A stretch of 36,042 bases of DNA, from contig JAGCDY010000040.1 of NCBI GenBank assembly GCA_017650925.1, positions 1 to 36,042 of the forward strand. The letters are read 5' to 3'. Positions 1 to 7,321 of this stretch are shown in pieces. The notes under the pieces were generated by a model. The model was not told the origin of the DNA and searched no databases. It was given only the letters and a program-made list of their open reading frames with translations. Every line of letters starts with the position of its first letter. Position 1 is the stretch's first letter. The stretch is from a bacterium (GTDB taxonomy: Bacteria > Auribacterota > UBA3054). The position numbers and the translations under genes were made by a program.

Positions 1-984
1 CACAGTGAAGCAGCGGAACTTGTCTTTATTTTCTGTAACTTTAACTTCCACTTCGTCAGGCCCAATGAACTCAGCGCTTGCGGATCCTTCGCCGACAACC
101 TTGAGTGAAAAGTCATAAGATCCGAAGACCGCCTGGACTTCCGTGTCTTCCAGAAGTTCCAACGTCATGAAATCGTTTGTAACTTTCGTACCCTTGTAGA
201 AGAAATAACGGAACTTGTCAGGATTCTTCGTAACCCTAAACTCGACCTTGTCAGGTTCGCAATAACCGGAATACACATCGCCGTCGCCGATAATTTCCAA
301 AGAGTAATCGTATTTGTTCGTGAATATGTACTCGCTTTCAAGAATAGCGGGATAGGCGGCTTCAGGGGAAAGCGTATACTTGGCGGTGGCCTTTCCTTTG
401 GAATTTACGGAAACCTTCGCCTGTATGTCGTTAAAGTTGCAGGAGAATTTGTAATTCTTGCCTTTCGGTTGAAGACTGAAGACTAAGGAAGCGAGATATC
501 CCAGACTCTGATCGGCACACAGTTGGTCGAAGACAGTAAGCCTTTTGGTTTCGAGTTCCGCAAGTTTAGATGTATCAATAGTGCCTTTGGATTTTAAAAC
601 AGCCTTGTCAGGCCGTATCCTTTCTTTTCCGGTCACGAATGTGAAAAAAGGCGTGACGTCTTTTTCCGTCCATTGAAATTTTCCGTTTTTGGTTTTTACG
701 GAAACGTTCCGCGTCTCGGTCTTTTCTCCGTATCCCGCTTTTGTTGCCGGAAGCAAAGTCGGAAACGCCAGATAACTGTCCAGGGAATTGTAGATCTCCA
801 TGGGGTTCCCGTCTGAGATGCTTTGCATGGCGGCGTCGTTCATCTGCCCGCTTAAATTCAGCGTGGTCGTTCCTTTGATAAAGCCGCAAGCGTTCACCAC
901 TCTCTGCGTAGCGATAGAGCCGGCGAATATCACTTCCGCCATGAAGAAGATCGTAGCAACGATAAGCAGGATGGATCTTTTCAT
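1..984 (-). CDS. Secreted InlB-like repeat protein, N-terminal part (cut by window edge)
   Basis: The reading frame is open from an ATG at 984 to base 1 (328 codons, no stop), so the C-terminus lies outside the window. The start is backed by a TGGAGGG ribosome site six bases upstream. Residues 1-21 form a signal peptide (basic MKR, hydrophobic core, likely cleavage after VIFA), so the product is exported. Residues about 40-120 form a beta-rich region opening with LNLSG that resembles the C-terminal region of the 2368-residue protein at 15869-22975. From about residue 226 there is a 65-residue unit with an E/GPD-x-VE-x-[RK]VT core and DKFR, which begins again near 291, typical of divergent InlB_B-type cell-surface repeats. 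No catalytic motif is visible. A role in adhesion or surface structure is inference; the family assignment is moderate. Confidence 0.8.
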   Translation of the reverse strand, partial: MKRSILLIVATIFFMAEVIFAGSIATQRVVNACGFIKGTTTLNLSGQMNDAAMQSISDGNPMEIYNSLDSYLAFPTLLPATKAGYGEKTETRNVSVKTKNGKFQWTEKDVTPFFTFVTGKERIRPDKAVLKSKGTIDTSKLAELETKRLTVFDQLCADQSLGYLASLVFSLQPKGKNYKFSCNFNDIQAKVSVNSKGKATAKYTLSPEAAYPAILESEYIFTNKYDYSLEIIGDGDVYSGYCEPDKVEFRVTKNPDKFRYFFYKGTKVTNDFMTLELLEDTEVQAVFGSYDFSLKVVGEGSASAEFIGPDEVEVKVTENKDKFRCFTV

Positions 985-1044
985 CTGATTCCCTCCAAAA
1001 AATTGGTGTGCTTTGGCAAAAATTATAACTAGTTTTGTTATAGG

Positions 1045-1062
1045 ATTTTACCAAAAAGTCAA
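1045..1062 (-). promoter_or_regulatory. Extended -10 promoter of the 1-984 gene
   Basis: On the minus strand TGG followed by TAAAAT (1053-1045) forms an extended -10 (TGN plus hexamer), about 60 bases before the ATG. A TTGACT lies only six bases upstream (1062-1057), too close to be a standard -35 for this hexamer. The block 1040-1057 is identical to one in front of the GH2 operon at 15756-15773. Confidence 0.5.
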
Positions 1063-1073
1063 ATTATTTGAGT

Positions 1074-1104
1074 GGCAATAAAAAAGGCCCGCATCGCGGG
1101 CCTT
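1074..1104 (-). terminator. Intrinsic terminator of the AAA ATPase gene
   Basis: GGCCCGC (1086-1092), a three-base loop and GCGGGCC (1096-1102) form a GC-rich hairpin. On the minus strand it is followed by TTTTTATTG. It lies about 120 bases after the stop of the ATPase gene at 1226. The remaining bases, 1105-1225, show no gene or other signal. Confidence 0.85.
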
Positions 1105-1225
1105 AAAATAAAAGCTCACTTCTGCTCGTATTCAGTCTGTGCGACAAGCTCACTCCTTCTCCGCGCCATGAGTGAAACTGAGTTTTAAATCAACGGACTA
1201 GGAGGTTAACCTAAAACTAATTTCA

Positions 1226-2422
1226 TTAACTTAAAAGCCAGTCGCTAAGATCAACAATCTTAATTCCCTCATACTGATATTCCGGGTGACCAGTGTTTGC
1301 TATCAAGATTTTTGGATAAGCGTCCCTGATCTGCAATAAGGAATCAATTTCCCGTTTAAAAGTCTCCTCCACTGTAATATTGTCCGAAACTTGTATGTAT
1401 ATTTTTTCATCGCCCTTCATAGCTACAAAATCTATTTCCTTCCGGTAAAGCTTGCCAACATAGATTTCGTATCCTCGCCGAAGAAGTTCCATGGCAACAA
1501 TATTTTCATAGCATCTGCCATAATCTATGTTTCGCCTTCCTAAAACAGCACCTCTGATTCCCAGATCGGCAAGGTAATACTTTTCAGACGTCTCCAGATA
1601 TTTCTTGCCTTTTACGTCAAACCTTTTCGTGCCGTAAAATAAGAAGGCCGCGCATAAACATTTGATGTATTTTCCTATCGTAACATGATTAGCAGGCATT
1701 TTATTGATGTTCAACACGTTACTTATGTTATTTGGTGATGTGATATTGGATATGTTGTCCATCATAAACTCAGCGAGATGTTCCAACGAATCAACATCAG
1801 TGATTTGATATTTCTTTATCAAGTCTCTTCTGATTATCGTGGAATATACATCCTTCAAATATGCTTTGCGATCAGTTTCGTTAGTATATTCGTATGATCC
1901 CGCCAATCCGCCTTTAAGAACGTAATCATCCAGCATATTTTTCTTGCTTTTGGCATCGGAATAATACAATGAAAATTCCTTGAAACTGAATGGATAAACA
2001 GGTATTTCCAAGAATCTACCGGTGAACAATGTCGTAAGGTCAGAACTAAGCAGGAAGGCGTTCGAGCCGGTTATGTAAATATCGTATTTTTTGCTGTTGT
2101 GGAGACTATTTACTGCCAACTCAAAATTTTCACACAGTTGAACTTCGTCAATAAAGACCATATTTATTTTATCTTCGACGTAATTCTTTTCAACATAATC
2201 ATAAAGAACTTTATAATTTTTCAGTTCTTCATACTCCAGGTTGAAAAAATCCACAAGAATAACGTTAGCCATTTTTATGTTATTCTCAATGTAGCTCACA
2301 AAGGCATGCATCAGTTCGGACTTACCGCATCTGCGGATGCCGGTTATAATTTTGATATCGGGAGTCCCTATAAGCCCTTTGAGCCTATCCAGATATTGTG
2401 TCCTTTCAATATATTTCTTCAC
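1226..2422 (-). CDS. AAA family ATPase with DUF4143 C-terminal region
   Basis: The 398-residue product carries a Walker A motif, GIRRCGKS, at residues 28-35 and a Walker B, VFIDEVQL, at about 89-96, followed by an ITGSNAFLLSS sensor-like stretch (118-128). This is the usual plan of the AAA_14 plus DUF4143 family. The C-terminal part has an EIDFVAMKG...IYIQVS pattern like the PD-(D/E)xK-type fold often seen at the end of these proteins. Substrate and role of the family are largely unknown; it is common as a single-gene accessory locus. The start is GTG (2422) with GAGG five bases upstream. The gene is clearly richer in A/T and in ATA/AAA codons than its neighbours, has its own promoter and terminator, and is flanked by unrelated operons, which suggests recent acquisition (inference). 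Confidence 0.85.
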   Translation of the reverse strand: MKKYIERTQYLDRLKGLIGTPDIKIITGIRRCGKSELMHAFVSYIENNIKMANVILVDFFNLEYEELKNYKVLYDYVEKNYVEDKINMVFIDEVQLCENFELAVNSLHNSKKYDIYITGSNAFLLSSDLTTLFTGRFLEIPVYPFSFKEFSLYYSDAKSKKNMLDDYVLKGGLAGSYEYTNETDRKAYLKDVYSTIIRRDLIKKYQITDVDSLEHLAEFMMDNISNITSPNNISNVLNINKMPANHVTIGKYIKCLCAAFLFYGTKRFDVKGKKYLETSEKYYLADLGIRGAVLGRRNIDYGRCYENIVAMELLRRGYEIYVGKLYRKEIDFVAMKGDEKIYIQVSDNITVEETFKREIDSLLQIRDAYPKILIANTGHPEYQYEGIKIVDLSDWLLS

Positions 2423-2433
2423 AAAAGCCTCGC

Positions 2434-2516
2434 TTTCGAAAATTGTTATTTTTTCGTTTTTCGAAAGTATTATACGATTTCACTTTCAAAATTTCAATAT
2501 TTTTCGAGTTTCGAAA
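2434..2516. repeat. Four 25-bp-phased TTTCGAAA palindromes, likely operator array
   Basis: TTTCGAAA occurs at 2434-2441, 2459-2466 and 2509-2516, and a one-base variant TTTCAAAA at 2484-2491. The four copies start exactly 25 bp apart. One covers the predicted transcription start, one lies in the promoter spacer beside the -35, one is upstream of the -35 and one is in the leader. Such phasing over a promoter suggests binding of a dimeric regulator. No regulator gene is adjacent, so the factor is unknown. Confidence 0.75.
2469..2497 (-). promoter_or_regulatory. Strong promoter of the AAA ATPase gene
   Basis: On the minus strand TTGAAA (2497-2492), a 17-base spacer and a perfect TATAAT (2474-2469) predict transcription starting near 2462, 40 bases before the GTG start. 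This is the best consensus match in the window for a protein gene. It is interleaved with the TTTCGAAA palindromes at 2434-2516. Confidence 0.8.
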
Positions 2517-2563
2517 GTGTAGAAGAGGCTAAGAAGCGAGCAAAAGACAAAGTAATATAACGA

Positions 2564-3712
2564 TTAGGCTTCGTCGGTTTCCACTTCTTCAAGAGAGTCG
2601 AAGGGATTGGCGGGCTTTTCGGCTTCGGGCTCTTCTTTGCTTTCGGCTTTTTCGGGCTCCTTCAAACCTTCCTCGTCGATGAAGAGCTTCTGATAGGTCG
2701 CCTTGTCCACCTTGTAAGTGAACTTGCCGTACCATTCGTTGTACTGGTTCGCTTCGTCGGCCGCTTTCAGGTCGGCGTCTTTTTCCGCTCTCGTCACTTC
2801 GTTGGTGCCGCGGTCGGGAGCGGTGAAAGAGGCTTTGATGGAGAGGAAAGATTCTTTTCCGTCCGCGCTGCTGCCTGTTATGGCGTAATTGAGACCGCTG
2901 TTCAAAGATACGCTGAGGACAGACGCATCCTGAAGTTCTTCCTTGGGTTTGGCCTCCTTGGCCTCCAGGCGGGACAGGGTCTCAGTGAGTCTCAGAAGGG
3001 CGCCGGAATTAGGCTTAGTTCCGTCTTCCAGGGCGAGGCCGTCCTCCCCTTTTGAGACGAGAGTGTAGTCGGAGCCGACGATTTTTTCAATGTCGTCCTT
3101 CTTTAATTCCAGGATGAAGGGGTCGCGCCATTCCTTGGGATCGGGATTCACCCTGAAGACGTTCCTGACCAGCATGGGCTTCTCCTCGTTACTCAGGCGC
3201 AGATACTGGCCGACAAAAAGGGAATCCATGGAAAAGGCCCCGGCCGTCATTTCGCCGTCGGAGCTTCTCATCTTGGTGTGGCCGAGAATGAAGGAGGAGA
3301 CTTTCTTACCGTCGGGAAGGAAGGTCTCCACACGGCAGCCGGCGTTGGTCGTCACTTCGTCGGGATCGGCCACGCTCATCTGCTGGTAGCCTGATTTCCT
3401 CACGTTTATGACCTGGCCGGCCTTAAGGGAGTAGATCTCGGAAAGCAGGTTGGCGAGCAGGTAATATTTGGCTCTAAAGTTGCTTCCGTCCTTCACGACC
3501 CAGAAATTGCCCTCCTTTTCCACCGTCACCTCGTACTTGTTGTTTTTCAGGGTGACCTTCGTGATGTCGTTGACGGGATAATCCTTGTAGATGGTATCCC
3601 CGAGCTTGCGTTCTGAGCTAGCTTTGACCGACTGATATTTTTTGTAAGCGAAAATTCCGCCCAGTCCGAGGAGGGCGATCAGAAGGAGTATTATCGTGGT
3701 TTTCGCGTTCAT
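2564..3712 (-). CDS. DUF4340 domain protein, ABC exporter accessory
   Basis: This 382-residue protein has one membrane segment at residues 4-23 followed by KKY, and then a long soluble part that should face the periplasm. The sequence fits DUF4340 (for example NNKYEVTVEKEGNFWVV near residues 57-73 and later beta-rich repeats). The C-terminal tail, about residues 350-382, is very rich in E, P and K (KAESKEEPEAEKP) and probably disordered. DUF4340 proteins commonly follow GldG-like genes. Here the gene starts three bases after the GldG-like stop and is last in the ABC operon. Its biochemical role is unknown; a part in the assembly or function of the exporter is inferred from context. I see no hairpin terminator after it. 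Confidence 0.8.
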   Translation of the reverse strand: MNAKTTIILLLIALLGLGGIFAYKKYQSVKASSERKLGDTIYKDYPVNDITKVTLKNNKYEVTVEKEGNFWVVKDGSNFRAKYYLLANLLSEIYSLKAGQVINVRKSGYQQMSVADPDEVTTNAGCRVETFLPDGKKVSSFILGHTKMRSSDGEMTAGAFSMDSLFVGQYLRLSNEEKPMLVRNVFRVNPDPKEWRDPFILELKKDDIEKIVGSDYTLVSKGEDGLALEDGTKPNSGALLRLTETLSRLEAKEAKPKEELQDASVLSVSLNSGLNYAITGSSADGKESFLSIKASFTAPDRGTNEVTRAEKDADLKAADEANQYNEWYGKFTYKVDKATYQKLFIDEEGLKEPEKAESKEEPEAEKPANPFDSLEEVETDEA

Positions 3713-3715
3713 AAT

Positions 3716-5560
3716 TTATCTCTGTTTAACTCTGTATTGGTGACGGATCGCGAGGAAAATTCCGATGAGGCAGACGATGGCGGGAACCAGCGCGATGTTT
3801 ATGAGTTTCAGATAGAAGCCCAGTTTTTCCTTGTCGCGGTTCAGGTTCTTCCTGACCATTTTCAGTTCGCGGGCGACTTGCTGGCGCTGAGCTTGGAACT
3901 CCTTGATCTTCTTTTCCTGCTCGGGGCTGATGATCATGCGCTGGGAGTCGTCTTTCTGCTGCTGCAGTTCGAAGAGCTGGCGCTGCAGGGTTTCGTACTG
4001 CTGGGAGAGGGCCTGCTCCTTGCTGAGCCATTCGTTCTGGGCCTTCTTCTCAAGATCCTGCACGACCGTAAAGGGCCTTTCGTAGCTGTCGCGGGCCCTG
4101 ATGGCGATGAGGTTCTGGTCGCCGCTGAGCTGGTTGATGGCGTTCAGGATCAGCGTGTAGTTGTTGTTGAGCGGCTGGTAGGCCTGCATGCCCATGAAGC
4201 CAATCTGACGGATGTTGTACTGGTCGCATAGAACGTCCACGTCGGCGAAGACCACGATCGTGTTGTCGACTTCCGCGTAGGAGATAAGATTGGTCTTTCC
4301 CTGGAAAGCGCTCTCGAATTGTCCGCTCACTTTAGCTACCATCGGGTAGTTCTTCACGTCAGAATTGAAATTCATCCTCAGGTCGCTGGCTTCCTTGAAG
4401 ACTTCCATGACGTCTATAAGGGAGGCGCTCAGGGAAGTGGAAACGAGCGGCACCAAGGTCGTCTTGGCGTCCTGCTTTTTTATTATGGCGCCCGCCAGGG
4501 GCAGAAGCATGCGGTCAAGCTGGGCCGTCATGATCTCGCTCGTGTTGAAACTGTCCCCGCTCGGGCTGACCCACAGAGGGTTCTTTTCCTGGCCGCCGCT
4601 GGTGCTGGAAAGGACCGTCGGATGATCAAGGTCGGCCACGACTTTCCCGGGATCGACGGTGAAGCCCCATTTCTCGAAGAGCACGTTCGCGTCGGAAGAA
4701 CCGAAGGGCATGATCGGGCTGTGCTCGTCCCTGTCGGCGGTGCACAAAGGATCGACGAAGAATATGACCTTCCCGCCCTTCATGACGTACTGGTCGATGG
4801 CGATCATCGTTTCGTCAGGCCAGGCCTTGGGATGGACGACCAAGAGCATGTCCACGCCCGTAAGATCGACGGGGCTGTCAGGCTTGATGTTCCTGACGAC
4901 GTAGTTGCGCTTCAGCTCGTTTATAATGATCCAGGGCTGGGCAACGCCCTTGGAATTGCGGCCGTACATGTCGGCCTTGTCGACGCCGGTTATGGGCAGC
5001 GAGCTGATCACGCCGATGGTCTTCTTCTGCGGATGCAGGACCTGGTAGATGAGCTGGGAGACGTCGTACTCCAGATAGCGCTCGCGGCTGATGTCGACTA
5101 TAGGCAGGGAGGCGTTCTGGTCGAGCGCCTCGGCCACGATGCCGAAATAGAAGTAGCCGTCGGACGTCGGATCGCTGCTGAAGCCCACTCTCTTAAGGCC
5201 GTATTTCAGGGCCCATTCCTCTTCATCACTGTCGAGCTTCGGGTCGAGGACTTCCACCTTCACGCTTCCCTTGGAAGCATTCTCGTATTCCTTGAGAAGA
5301 TCCTTGACGCGGCCGGCGAAAGCCTTCAAGGCGGCCGGCTGCCCTCTCAGGCTGGAGGAGTAGAAAAGCTTTAATGTCACGTCCTGGTCCAGGTCGCGCA
5401 GAAGCTTTTTCGTTCCGGGAGTCAGGCTGTAAGTCCTGGCTTCCGTAATGTCGCAGCGCACGTAAAAGGACAGGGCGATAAAATTGACGATTATGATGAC
5501 AGCCAGAAGGGCGATGAGCCCGACGACTGAAGTCAGAAATTTCTGAGAAAACAAATTCAT
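3716..5560 (-). CDS. GldG-like ABC transport auxiliary protein
   Basis: The 614-residue protein has a membrane segment near the N-terminus (about 10-32) and another near the C-terminus (about 585-605, ending in a basic RHQYRVKQR tail). Between them is a large extracytoplasmic part of the GldG / ABC-type uncharacterised transport family, including TLKLFYSSSL and KDLLKEYE near the start and DMLLVVHPKAWPDE in the middle. Residues about 510-580 are rich in Q, E, K and L and predict a coiled coil just before the last membrane helix. The start is an ATG with GGGAGA four bases upstream. In Bacteroidota GldA/F/G form an ABC complex associated with gliding, but homologues occur in many non-gliding bacteria, so no motility role is claimed. 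Confidence 0.85.
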   Translation of the reverse strand: MNLFSQKFLTSVVGLIALLAVIIIVNFIALSFYVRCDITEARTYSLTPGTKKLLRDLDQDVTLKLFYSSSLRGQPAALKAFAGRVKDLLKEYENASKGSVKVEVLDPKLDSDEEEWALKYGLKRVGFSSDPTSDGYFYFGIVAEALDQNASLPIVDISRERYLEYDVSQLIYQVLHPQKKTIGVISSLPITGVDKADMYGRNSKGVAQPWIIINELKRNYVVRNIKPDSPVDLTGVDMLLVVHPKAWPDETMIAIDQYVMKGGKVIFFVDPLCTADRDEHSPIMPFGSSDANVLFEKWGFTVDPGKVVADLDHPTVLSSTSGGQEKNPLWVSPSGDSFNTSEIMTAQLDRMLLPLAGAIIKKQDAKTTLVPLVSTSLSASLIDVMEVFKEASDLRMNFNSDVKNYPMVAKVSGQFESAFQGKTNLISYAEVDNTIVVFADVDVLCDQYNIRQIGFMGMQAYQPLNNNYTLILNAINQLSGDQNLIAIRARDSYERPFTVVQDLEKKAQNEWLSKEQALSQQYETLQRQLFELQQQKDDSQRMIISPEQEKKIKEFQAQRQQVARELKMVRKNLNRDKEKLGFYLKLINIALVPAIVCLIGIFLAIRHQYRVKQR

Positions 5561-5570
5561 ATTTTCTCCC

Positions 5571-6305
5571 TTAAGAAGCTTTGCGCGAGGTTAAGACTAC
5601 GGAAGTGGCGGCCAGCATGAAGGTGATCACGGAAGCGTAGTAGATCAGATCCCTGGTGTCGATGACGCCCCTTTGCACAGAATCGAAGCGGTACATGAAG
5701 GAGAGCGAGGCGATGAAATTCGCGACGCTAAGAGGCACCGTATTGGCCAGCGTTTCGGTGACCGGCGGCCAGCCCGCCACCACAAAAAAGAGGCAGATGA
5801 CCAGGCAGATGATGAAGGCCACGACCTGGTTCCTGGTAAGGCTGGAGGCGAAGCTGCCGACCGCGAGATAGCAGCCGGCCAGAAGGAAGCTGCCGATGTA
5901 TCCGGCTATTATCTGGCCGATGTCGGGGTTGCCGAGGTAGCAGACGGTGATAACCATCGGGAAAGTCAGGGAAAGCGCGATCCCGATGAAGATCCAGCCG
6001 GCCAGGAATTTTCCTAAGATGGCCTGCGGCAGTGTGACCGGCAGGGTGAGAAGAAGCTCGATCGTCCTGGTCCTTCTCTCCTCTGCCCACATCCTCATGG
6101 CGACGGCCGGAATGAGGAAGAGGTAGAGCCAGGGATGCCAGACGAAAAACGTCCTCAAGCTGGCGTCGTTGGAGTTGTAGAAATCGCCGAACTGGAAAGT
6201 GAAGAAACCGCAGAGGATCAGGAAAATAACGATGAAGACGTAAGCCACCGGCGATCCAAAATAGCCGCTCATCTCCCTTTTTATAATGCTTATTATCGTT
6301 CTCAT
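5571..6305 (-). CDS. ABC-2 type permease, GldF-like
   Basis: This 244-residue membrane protein has about six hydrophobic segments. It starts IISIIKREMSGYFGSPVAYV, the common opening of ABC-2 permeases of the GldF/NosY kind, and has RMWAEERRTRTIELLLTLPV near residues 67-86, the conserved cytoplasmic coupling region. It should form the membrane channel paired with the ATPase at 6307-7239, whose stop lies one base before its ATG. The GldG-like gene follows after 10 bases. The exported substrate cannot be told from sequence. Confidence 0.9.
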   Translation of the reverse strand: MRTIISIIKREMSGYFGSPVAYVFIVIFLILCGFFTFQFGDFYNSNDASLRTFFVWHPWLYLFLIPAVAMRMWAEERRTRTIELLLTLPVTLPQAILGKFLAGWIFIGIALSLTFPMVITVCYLGNPDIGQIIAGYIGSFLLAGCYLAVGSFASSLTRNQVVAFIICLVICLFFVVAGWPPVTETLANTVPLSVANFIASLSFMYRFDSVQRGVIDTRDLIYYASVITFMLAATSVVLTSRKAS

Positions 6306-6306
6306 A

Positions 6307-7239
6307 TCATTGCCTCGTTATGTTGCGGAAGACTTCGTCGAGACGCCCTTCCTCCACTGAGAACTGGGTGTTGCGCCAGTTGCGGCGCCGTATTTCCTCG
6401 GCGACGGCCGGCGCTATGACGTTCCCGCCGGAAGGCAGGACCTTTACTATGATGGTGCCGTTCTCTTCTTTCAAGATCTCTGTACTAGCGACGTTGGCCA
6501 GACTCATGAAGGCCTCTTTCGCCTCCTCAGCGCCGACGTTGTCAAGGGAGAGCGTCACAGCCTCGTACAGGGAGGATCTCTTGCGCAGTTCGTGCGGCGT
6601 GCCGTTCGCGACGATCTTGCCGTTGGCGATGATTATCGCCCTGGTGCAGACCGCGTCCACTTCCTCGAGGATGTGCGTGGAAAGGATCACGCATTTTTCT
6701 TTCGCCATGCTAGAGATCATGCGCCTGACTTCGTATTTCTGGTTGGGGTCGAGGCCGTCCGTCGGCTCGTCCAAGATAAGGACGGGCGGATCGGGCAGGA
6801 TGGCCTGGGCGAAGCAGACGCGCTGCTTGTAGCCCTTGCTGAGCGTGTCGACGGTCTGGGGCAGAACTTTTTCCAGGCTGCAGATCTCGACGGCTCTCTC
6901 GAATTTCTTCTTCGCTTCGGAGCCGGAAAAGCCTCTCACCTCGGCTATGAATTTCAAATAGCCCTCGACGGTCATGTCGGGATAGACAGGCGCGTTCTCA
7001 GGAAGATAGCCGATCTGCCGGCGGGCGTCCAGAGAGTTTTTTATGATGTCGAAGCCGTTGATAACGGCCGTGCCGGATGTGGGCGGGAAAAAGCCCGTGA
7101 GCATTCGCATTGTCGTGCTCTTGCCGGCGCCGTTGGGCCCCAGGAAACCGAGCACTTCGCCCTTCTCGACTTCGAAGGTGATGTCGTCCACCGCCCTGAA
7201 GTTCCCGAAAAGCTTGATGAGATGTTGAACTTGGATCAT
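6307..7239 (-). CDS. ABC transporter ATP-binding protein, GldA-like
   Basis: The 310-residue ATPase shows the full ABC set: Walker A GPNGAGKST (34-42), a Q-loop region around GYLPENAPVYPDMTV, the signature LSKGYKQR, Walker B VLILDEPTDGLDP, and the switch histidine in ILSTHILEEVD. The C-terminal extension (about 220-310) is typical of CcmA/GldA-type ATPases that pair with ABC-2 permeases. It is the first gene of a four-gene operon with the permease, GldG-like and DUF4340 genes. There is no clear Shine-Dalgarno sequence before the ATG at 7239. The promoter at 7286-7296 lies about 40 bases upstream of the leader. Confidence 0.93.
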   Translation of the reverse strand: MIQVQHLIKLFGNFRAVDDITFEVEKGEVLGFLGPNGAGKSTTMRMLTGFFPPTSGTAVINGFDIIKNSLDARRQIGYLPENAPVYPDMTVEGYLKFIAEVRGFSGSEAKKKFERAVEICSLEKVLPQTVDTLSKGYKQRVCFAQAILPDPPVLILDEPTDGLDPNQKYEVRRMISSMAKEKCVILSTHILEEVDAVCTRAIIIANGKIVANGTPHELRKRSSLYEAVTLSLDNVGAEEAKEAFMSLANVASTEILKEENGTIIVKVLPSGGNVIAPAVAEEIRRRNWRNTQFSVEEGRLDEVFRNITRQ

Positions 7240-7264
7240 TTTTGATTACGGATAAGTTAATGTG

Positions 7265-7296
7265 TTGTCATTTTGACAAGACGAAATTATACCACA
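7265..7296 (-). promoter_or_regulatory. Extended -10 promoter of the ABC operon with operator-like inverted repeat
   Basis: On the minus strand TGTGGTATAAT (7296-7286) is an excellent extended -10; the region 17 bases upstream has only a T-run and no good -35. Immediately downstream, TTGTCA (7265-7270), three bases and TGACAA (7274-7279) form a perfect inverted repeat that covers the expected transcription start. This placement suits repression by a dimeric regulator. Confidence 0.65.
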
Positions 7297-7321
7297 GGTT
7301 ATATAAGCAAAAAACGTGCCG

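Noticed and set aside
608-1054. Minus-strand open frame of 148 codons
   Set aside because: It is out of frame with the gene starting at 984, which has a signal peptide, a good ribosome site and repeat structure; the 148-codon frame is low-complexity and rich in R and K.
4319-5374. Plus-strand open frame of 351 codons opposite the GldG-like gene
   Set aside because: It is a shadow of the conserved GldG-like gene, with no family motif and an R/H/V/D-rich composition typical of antisense frames in GC-rich codons.
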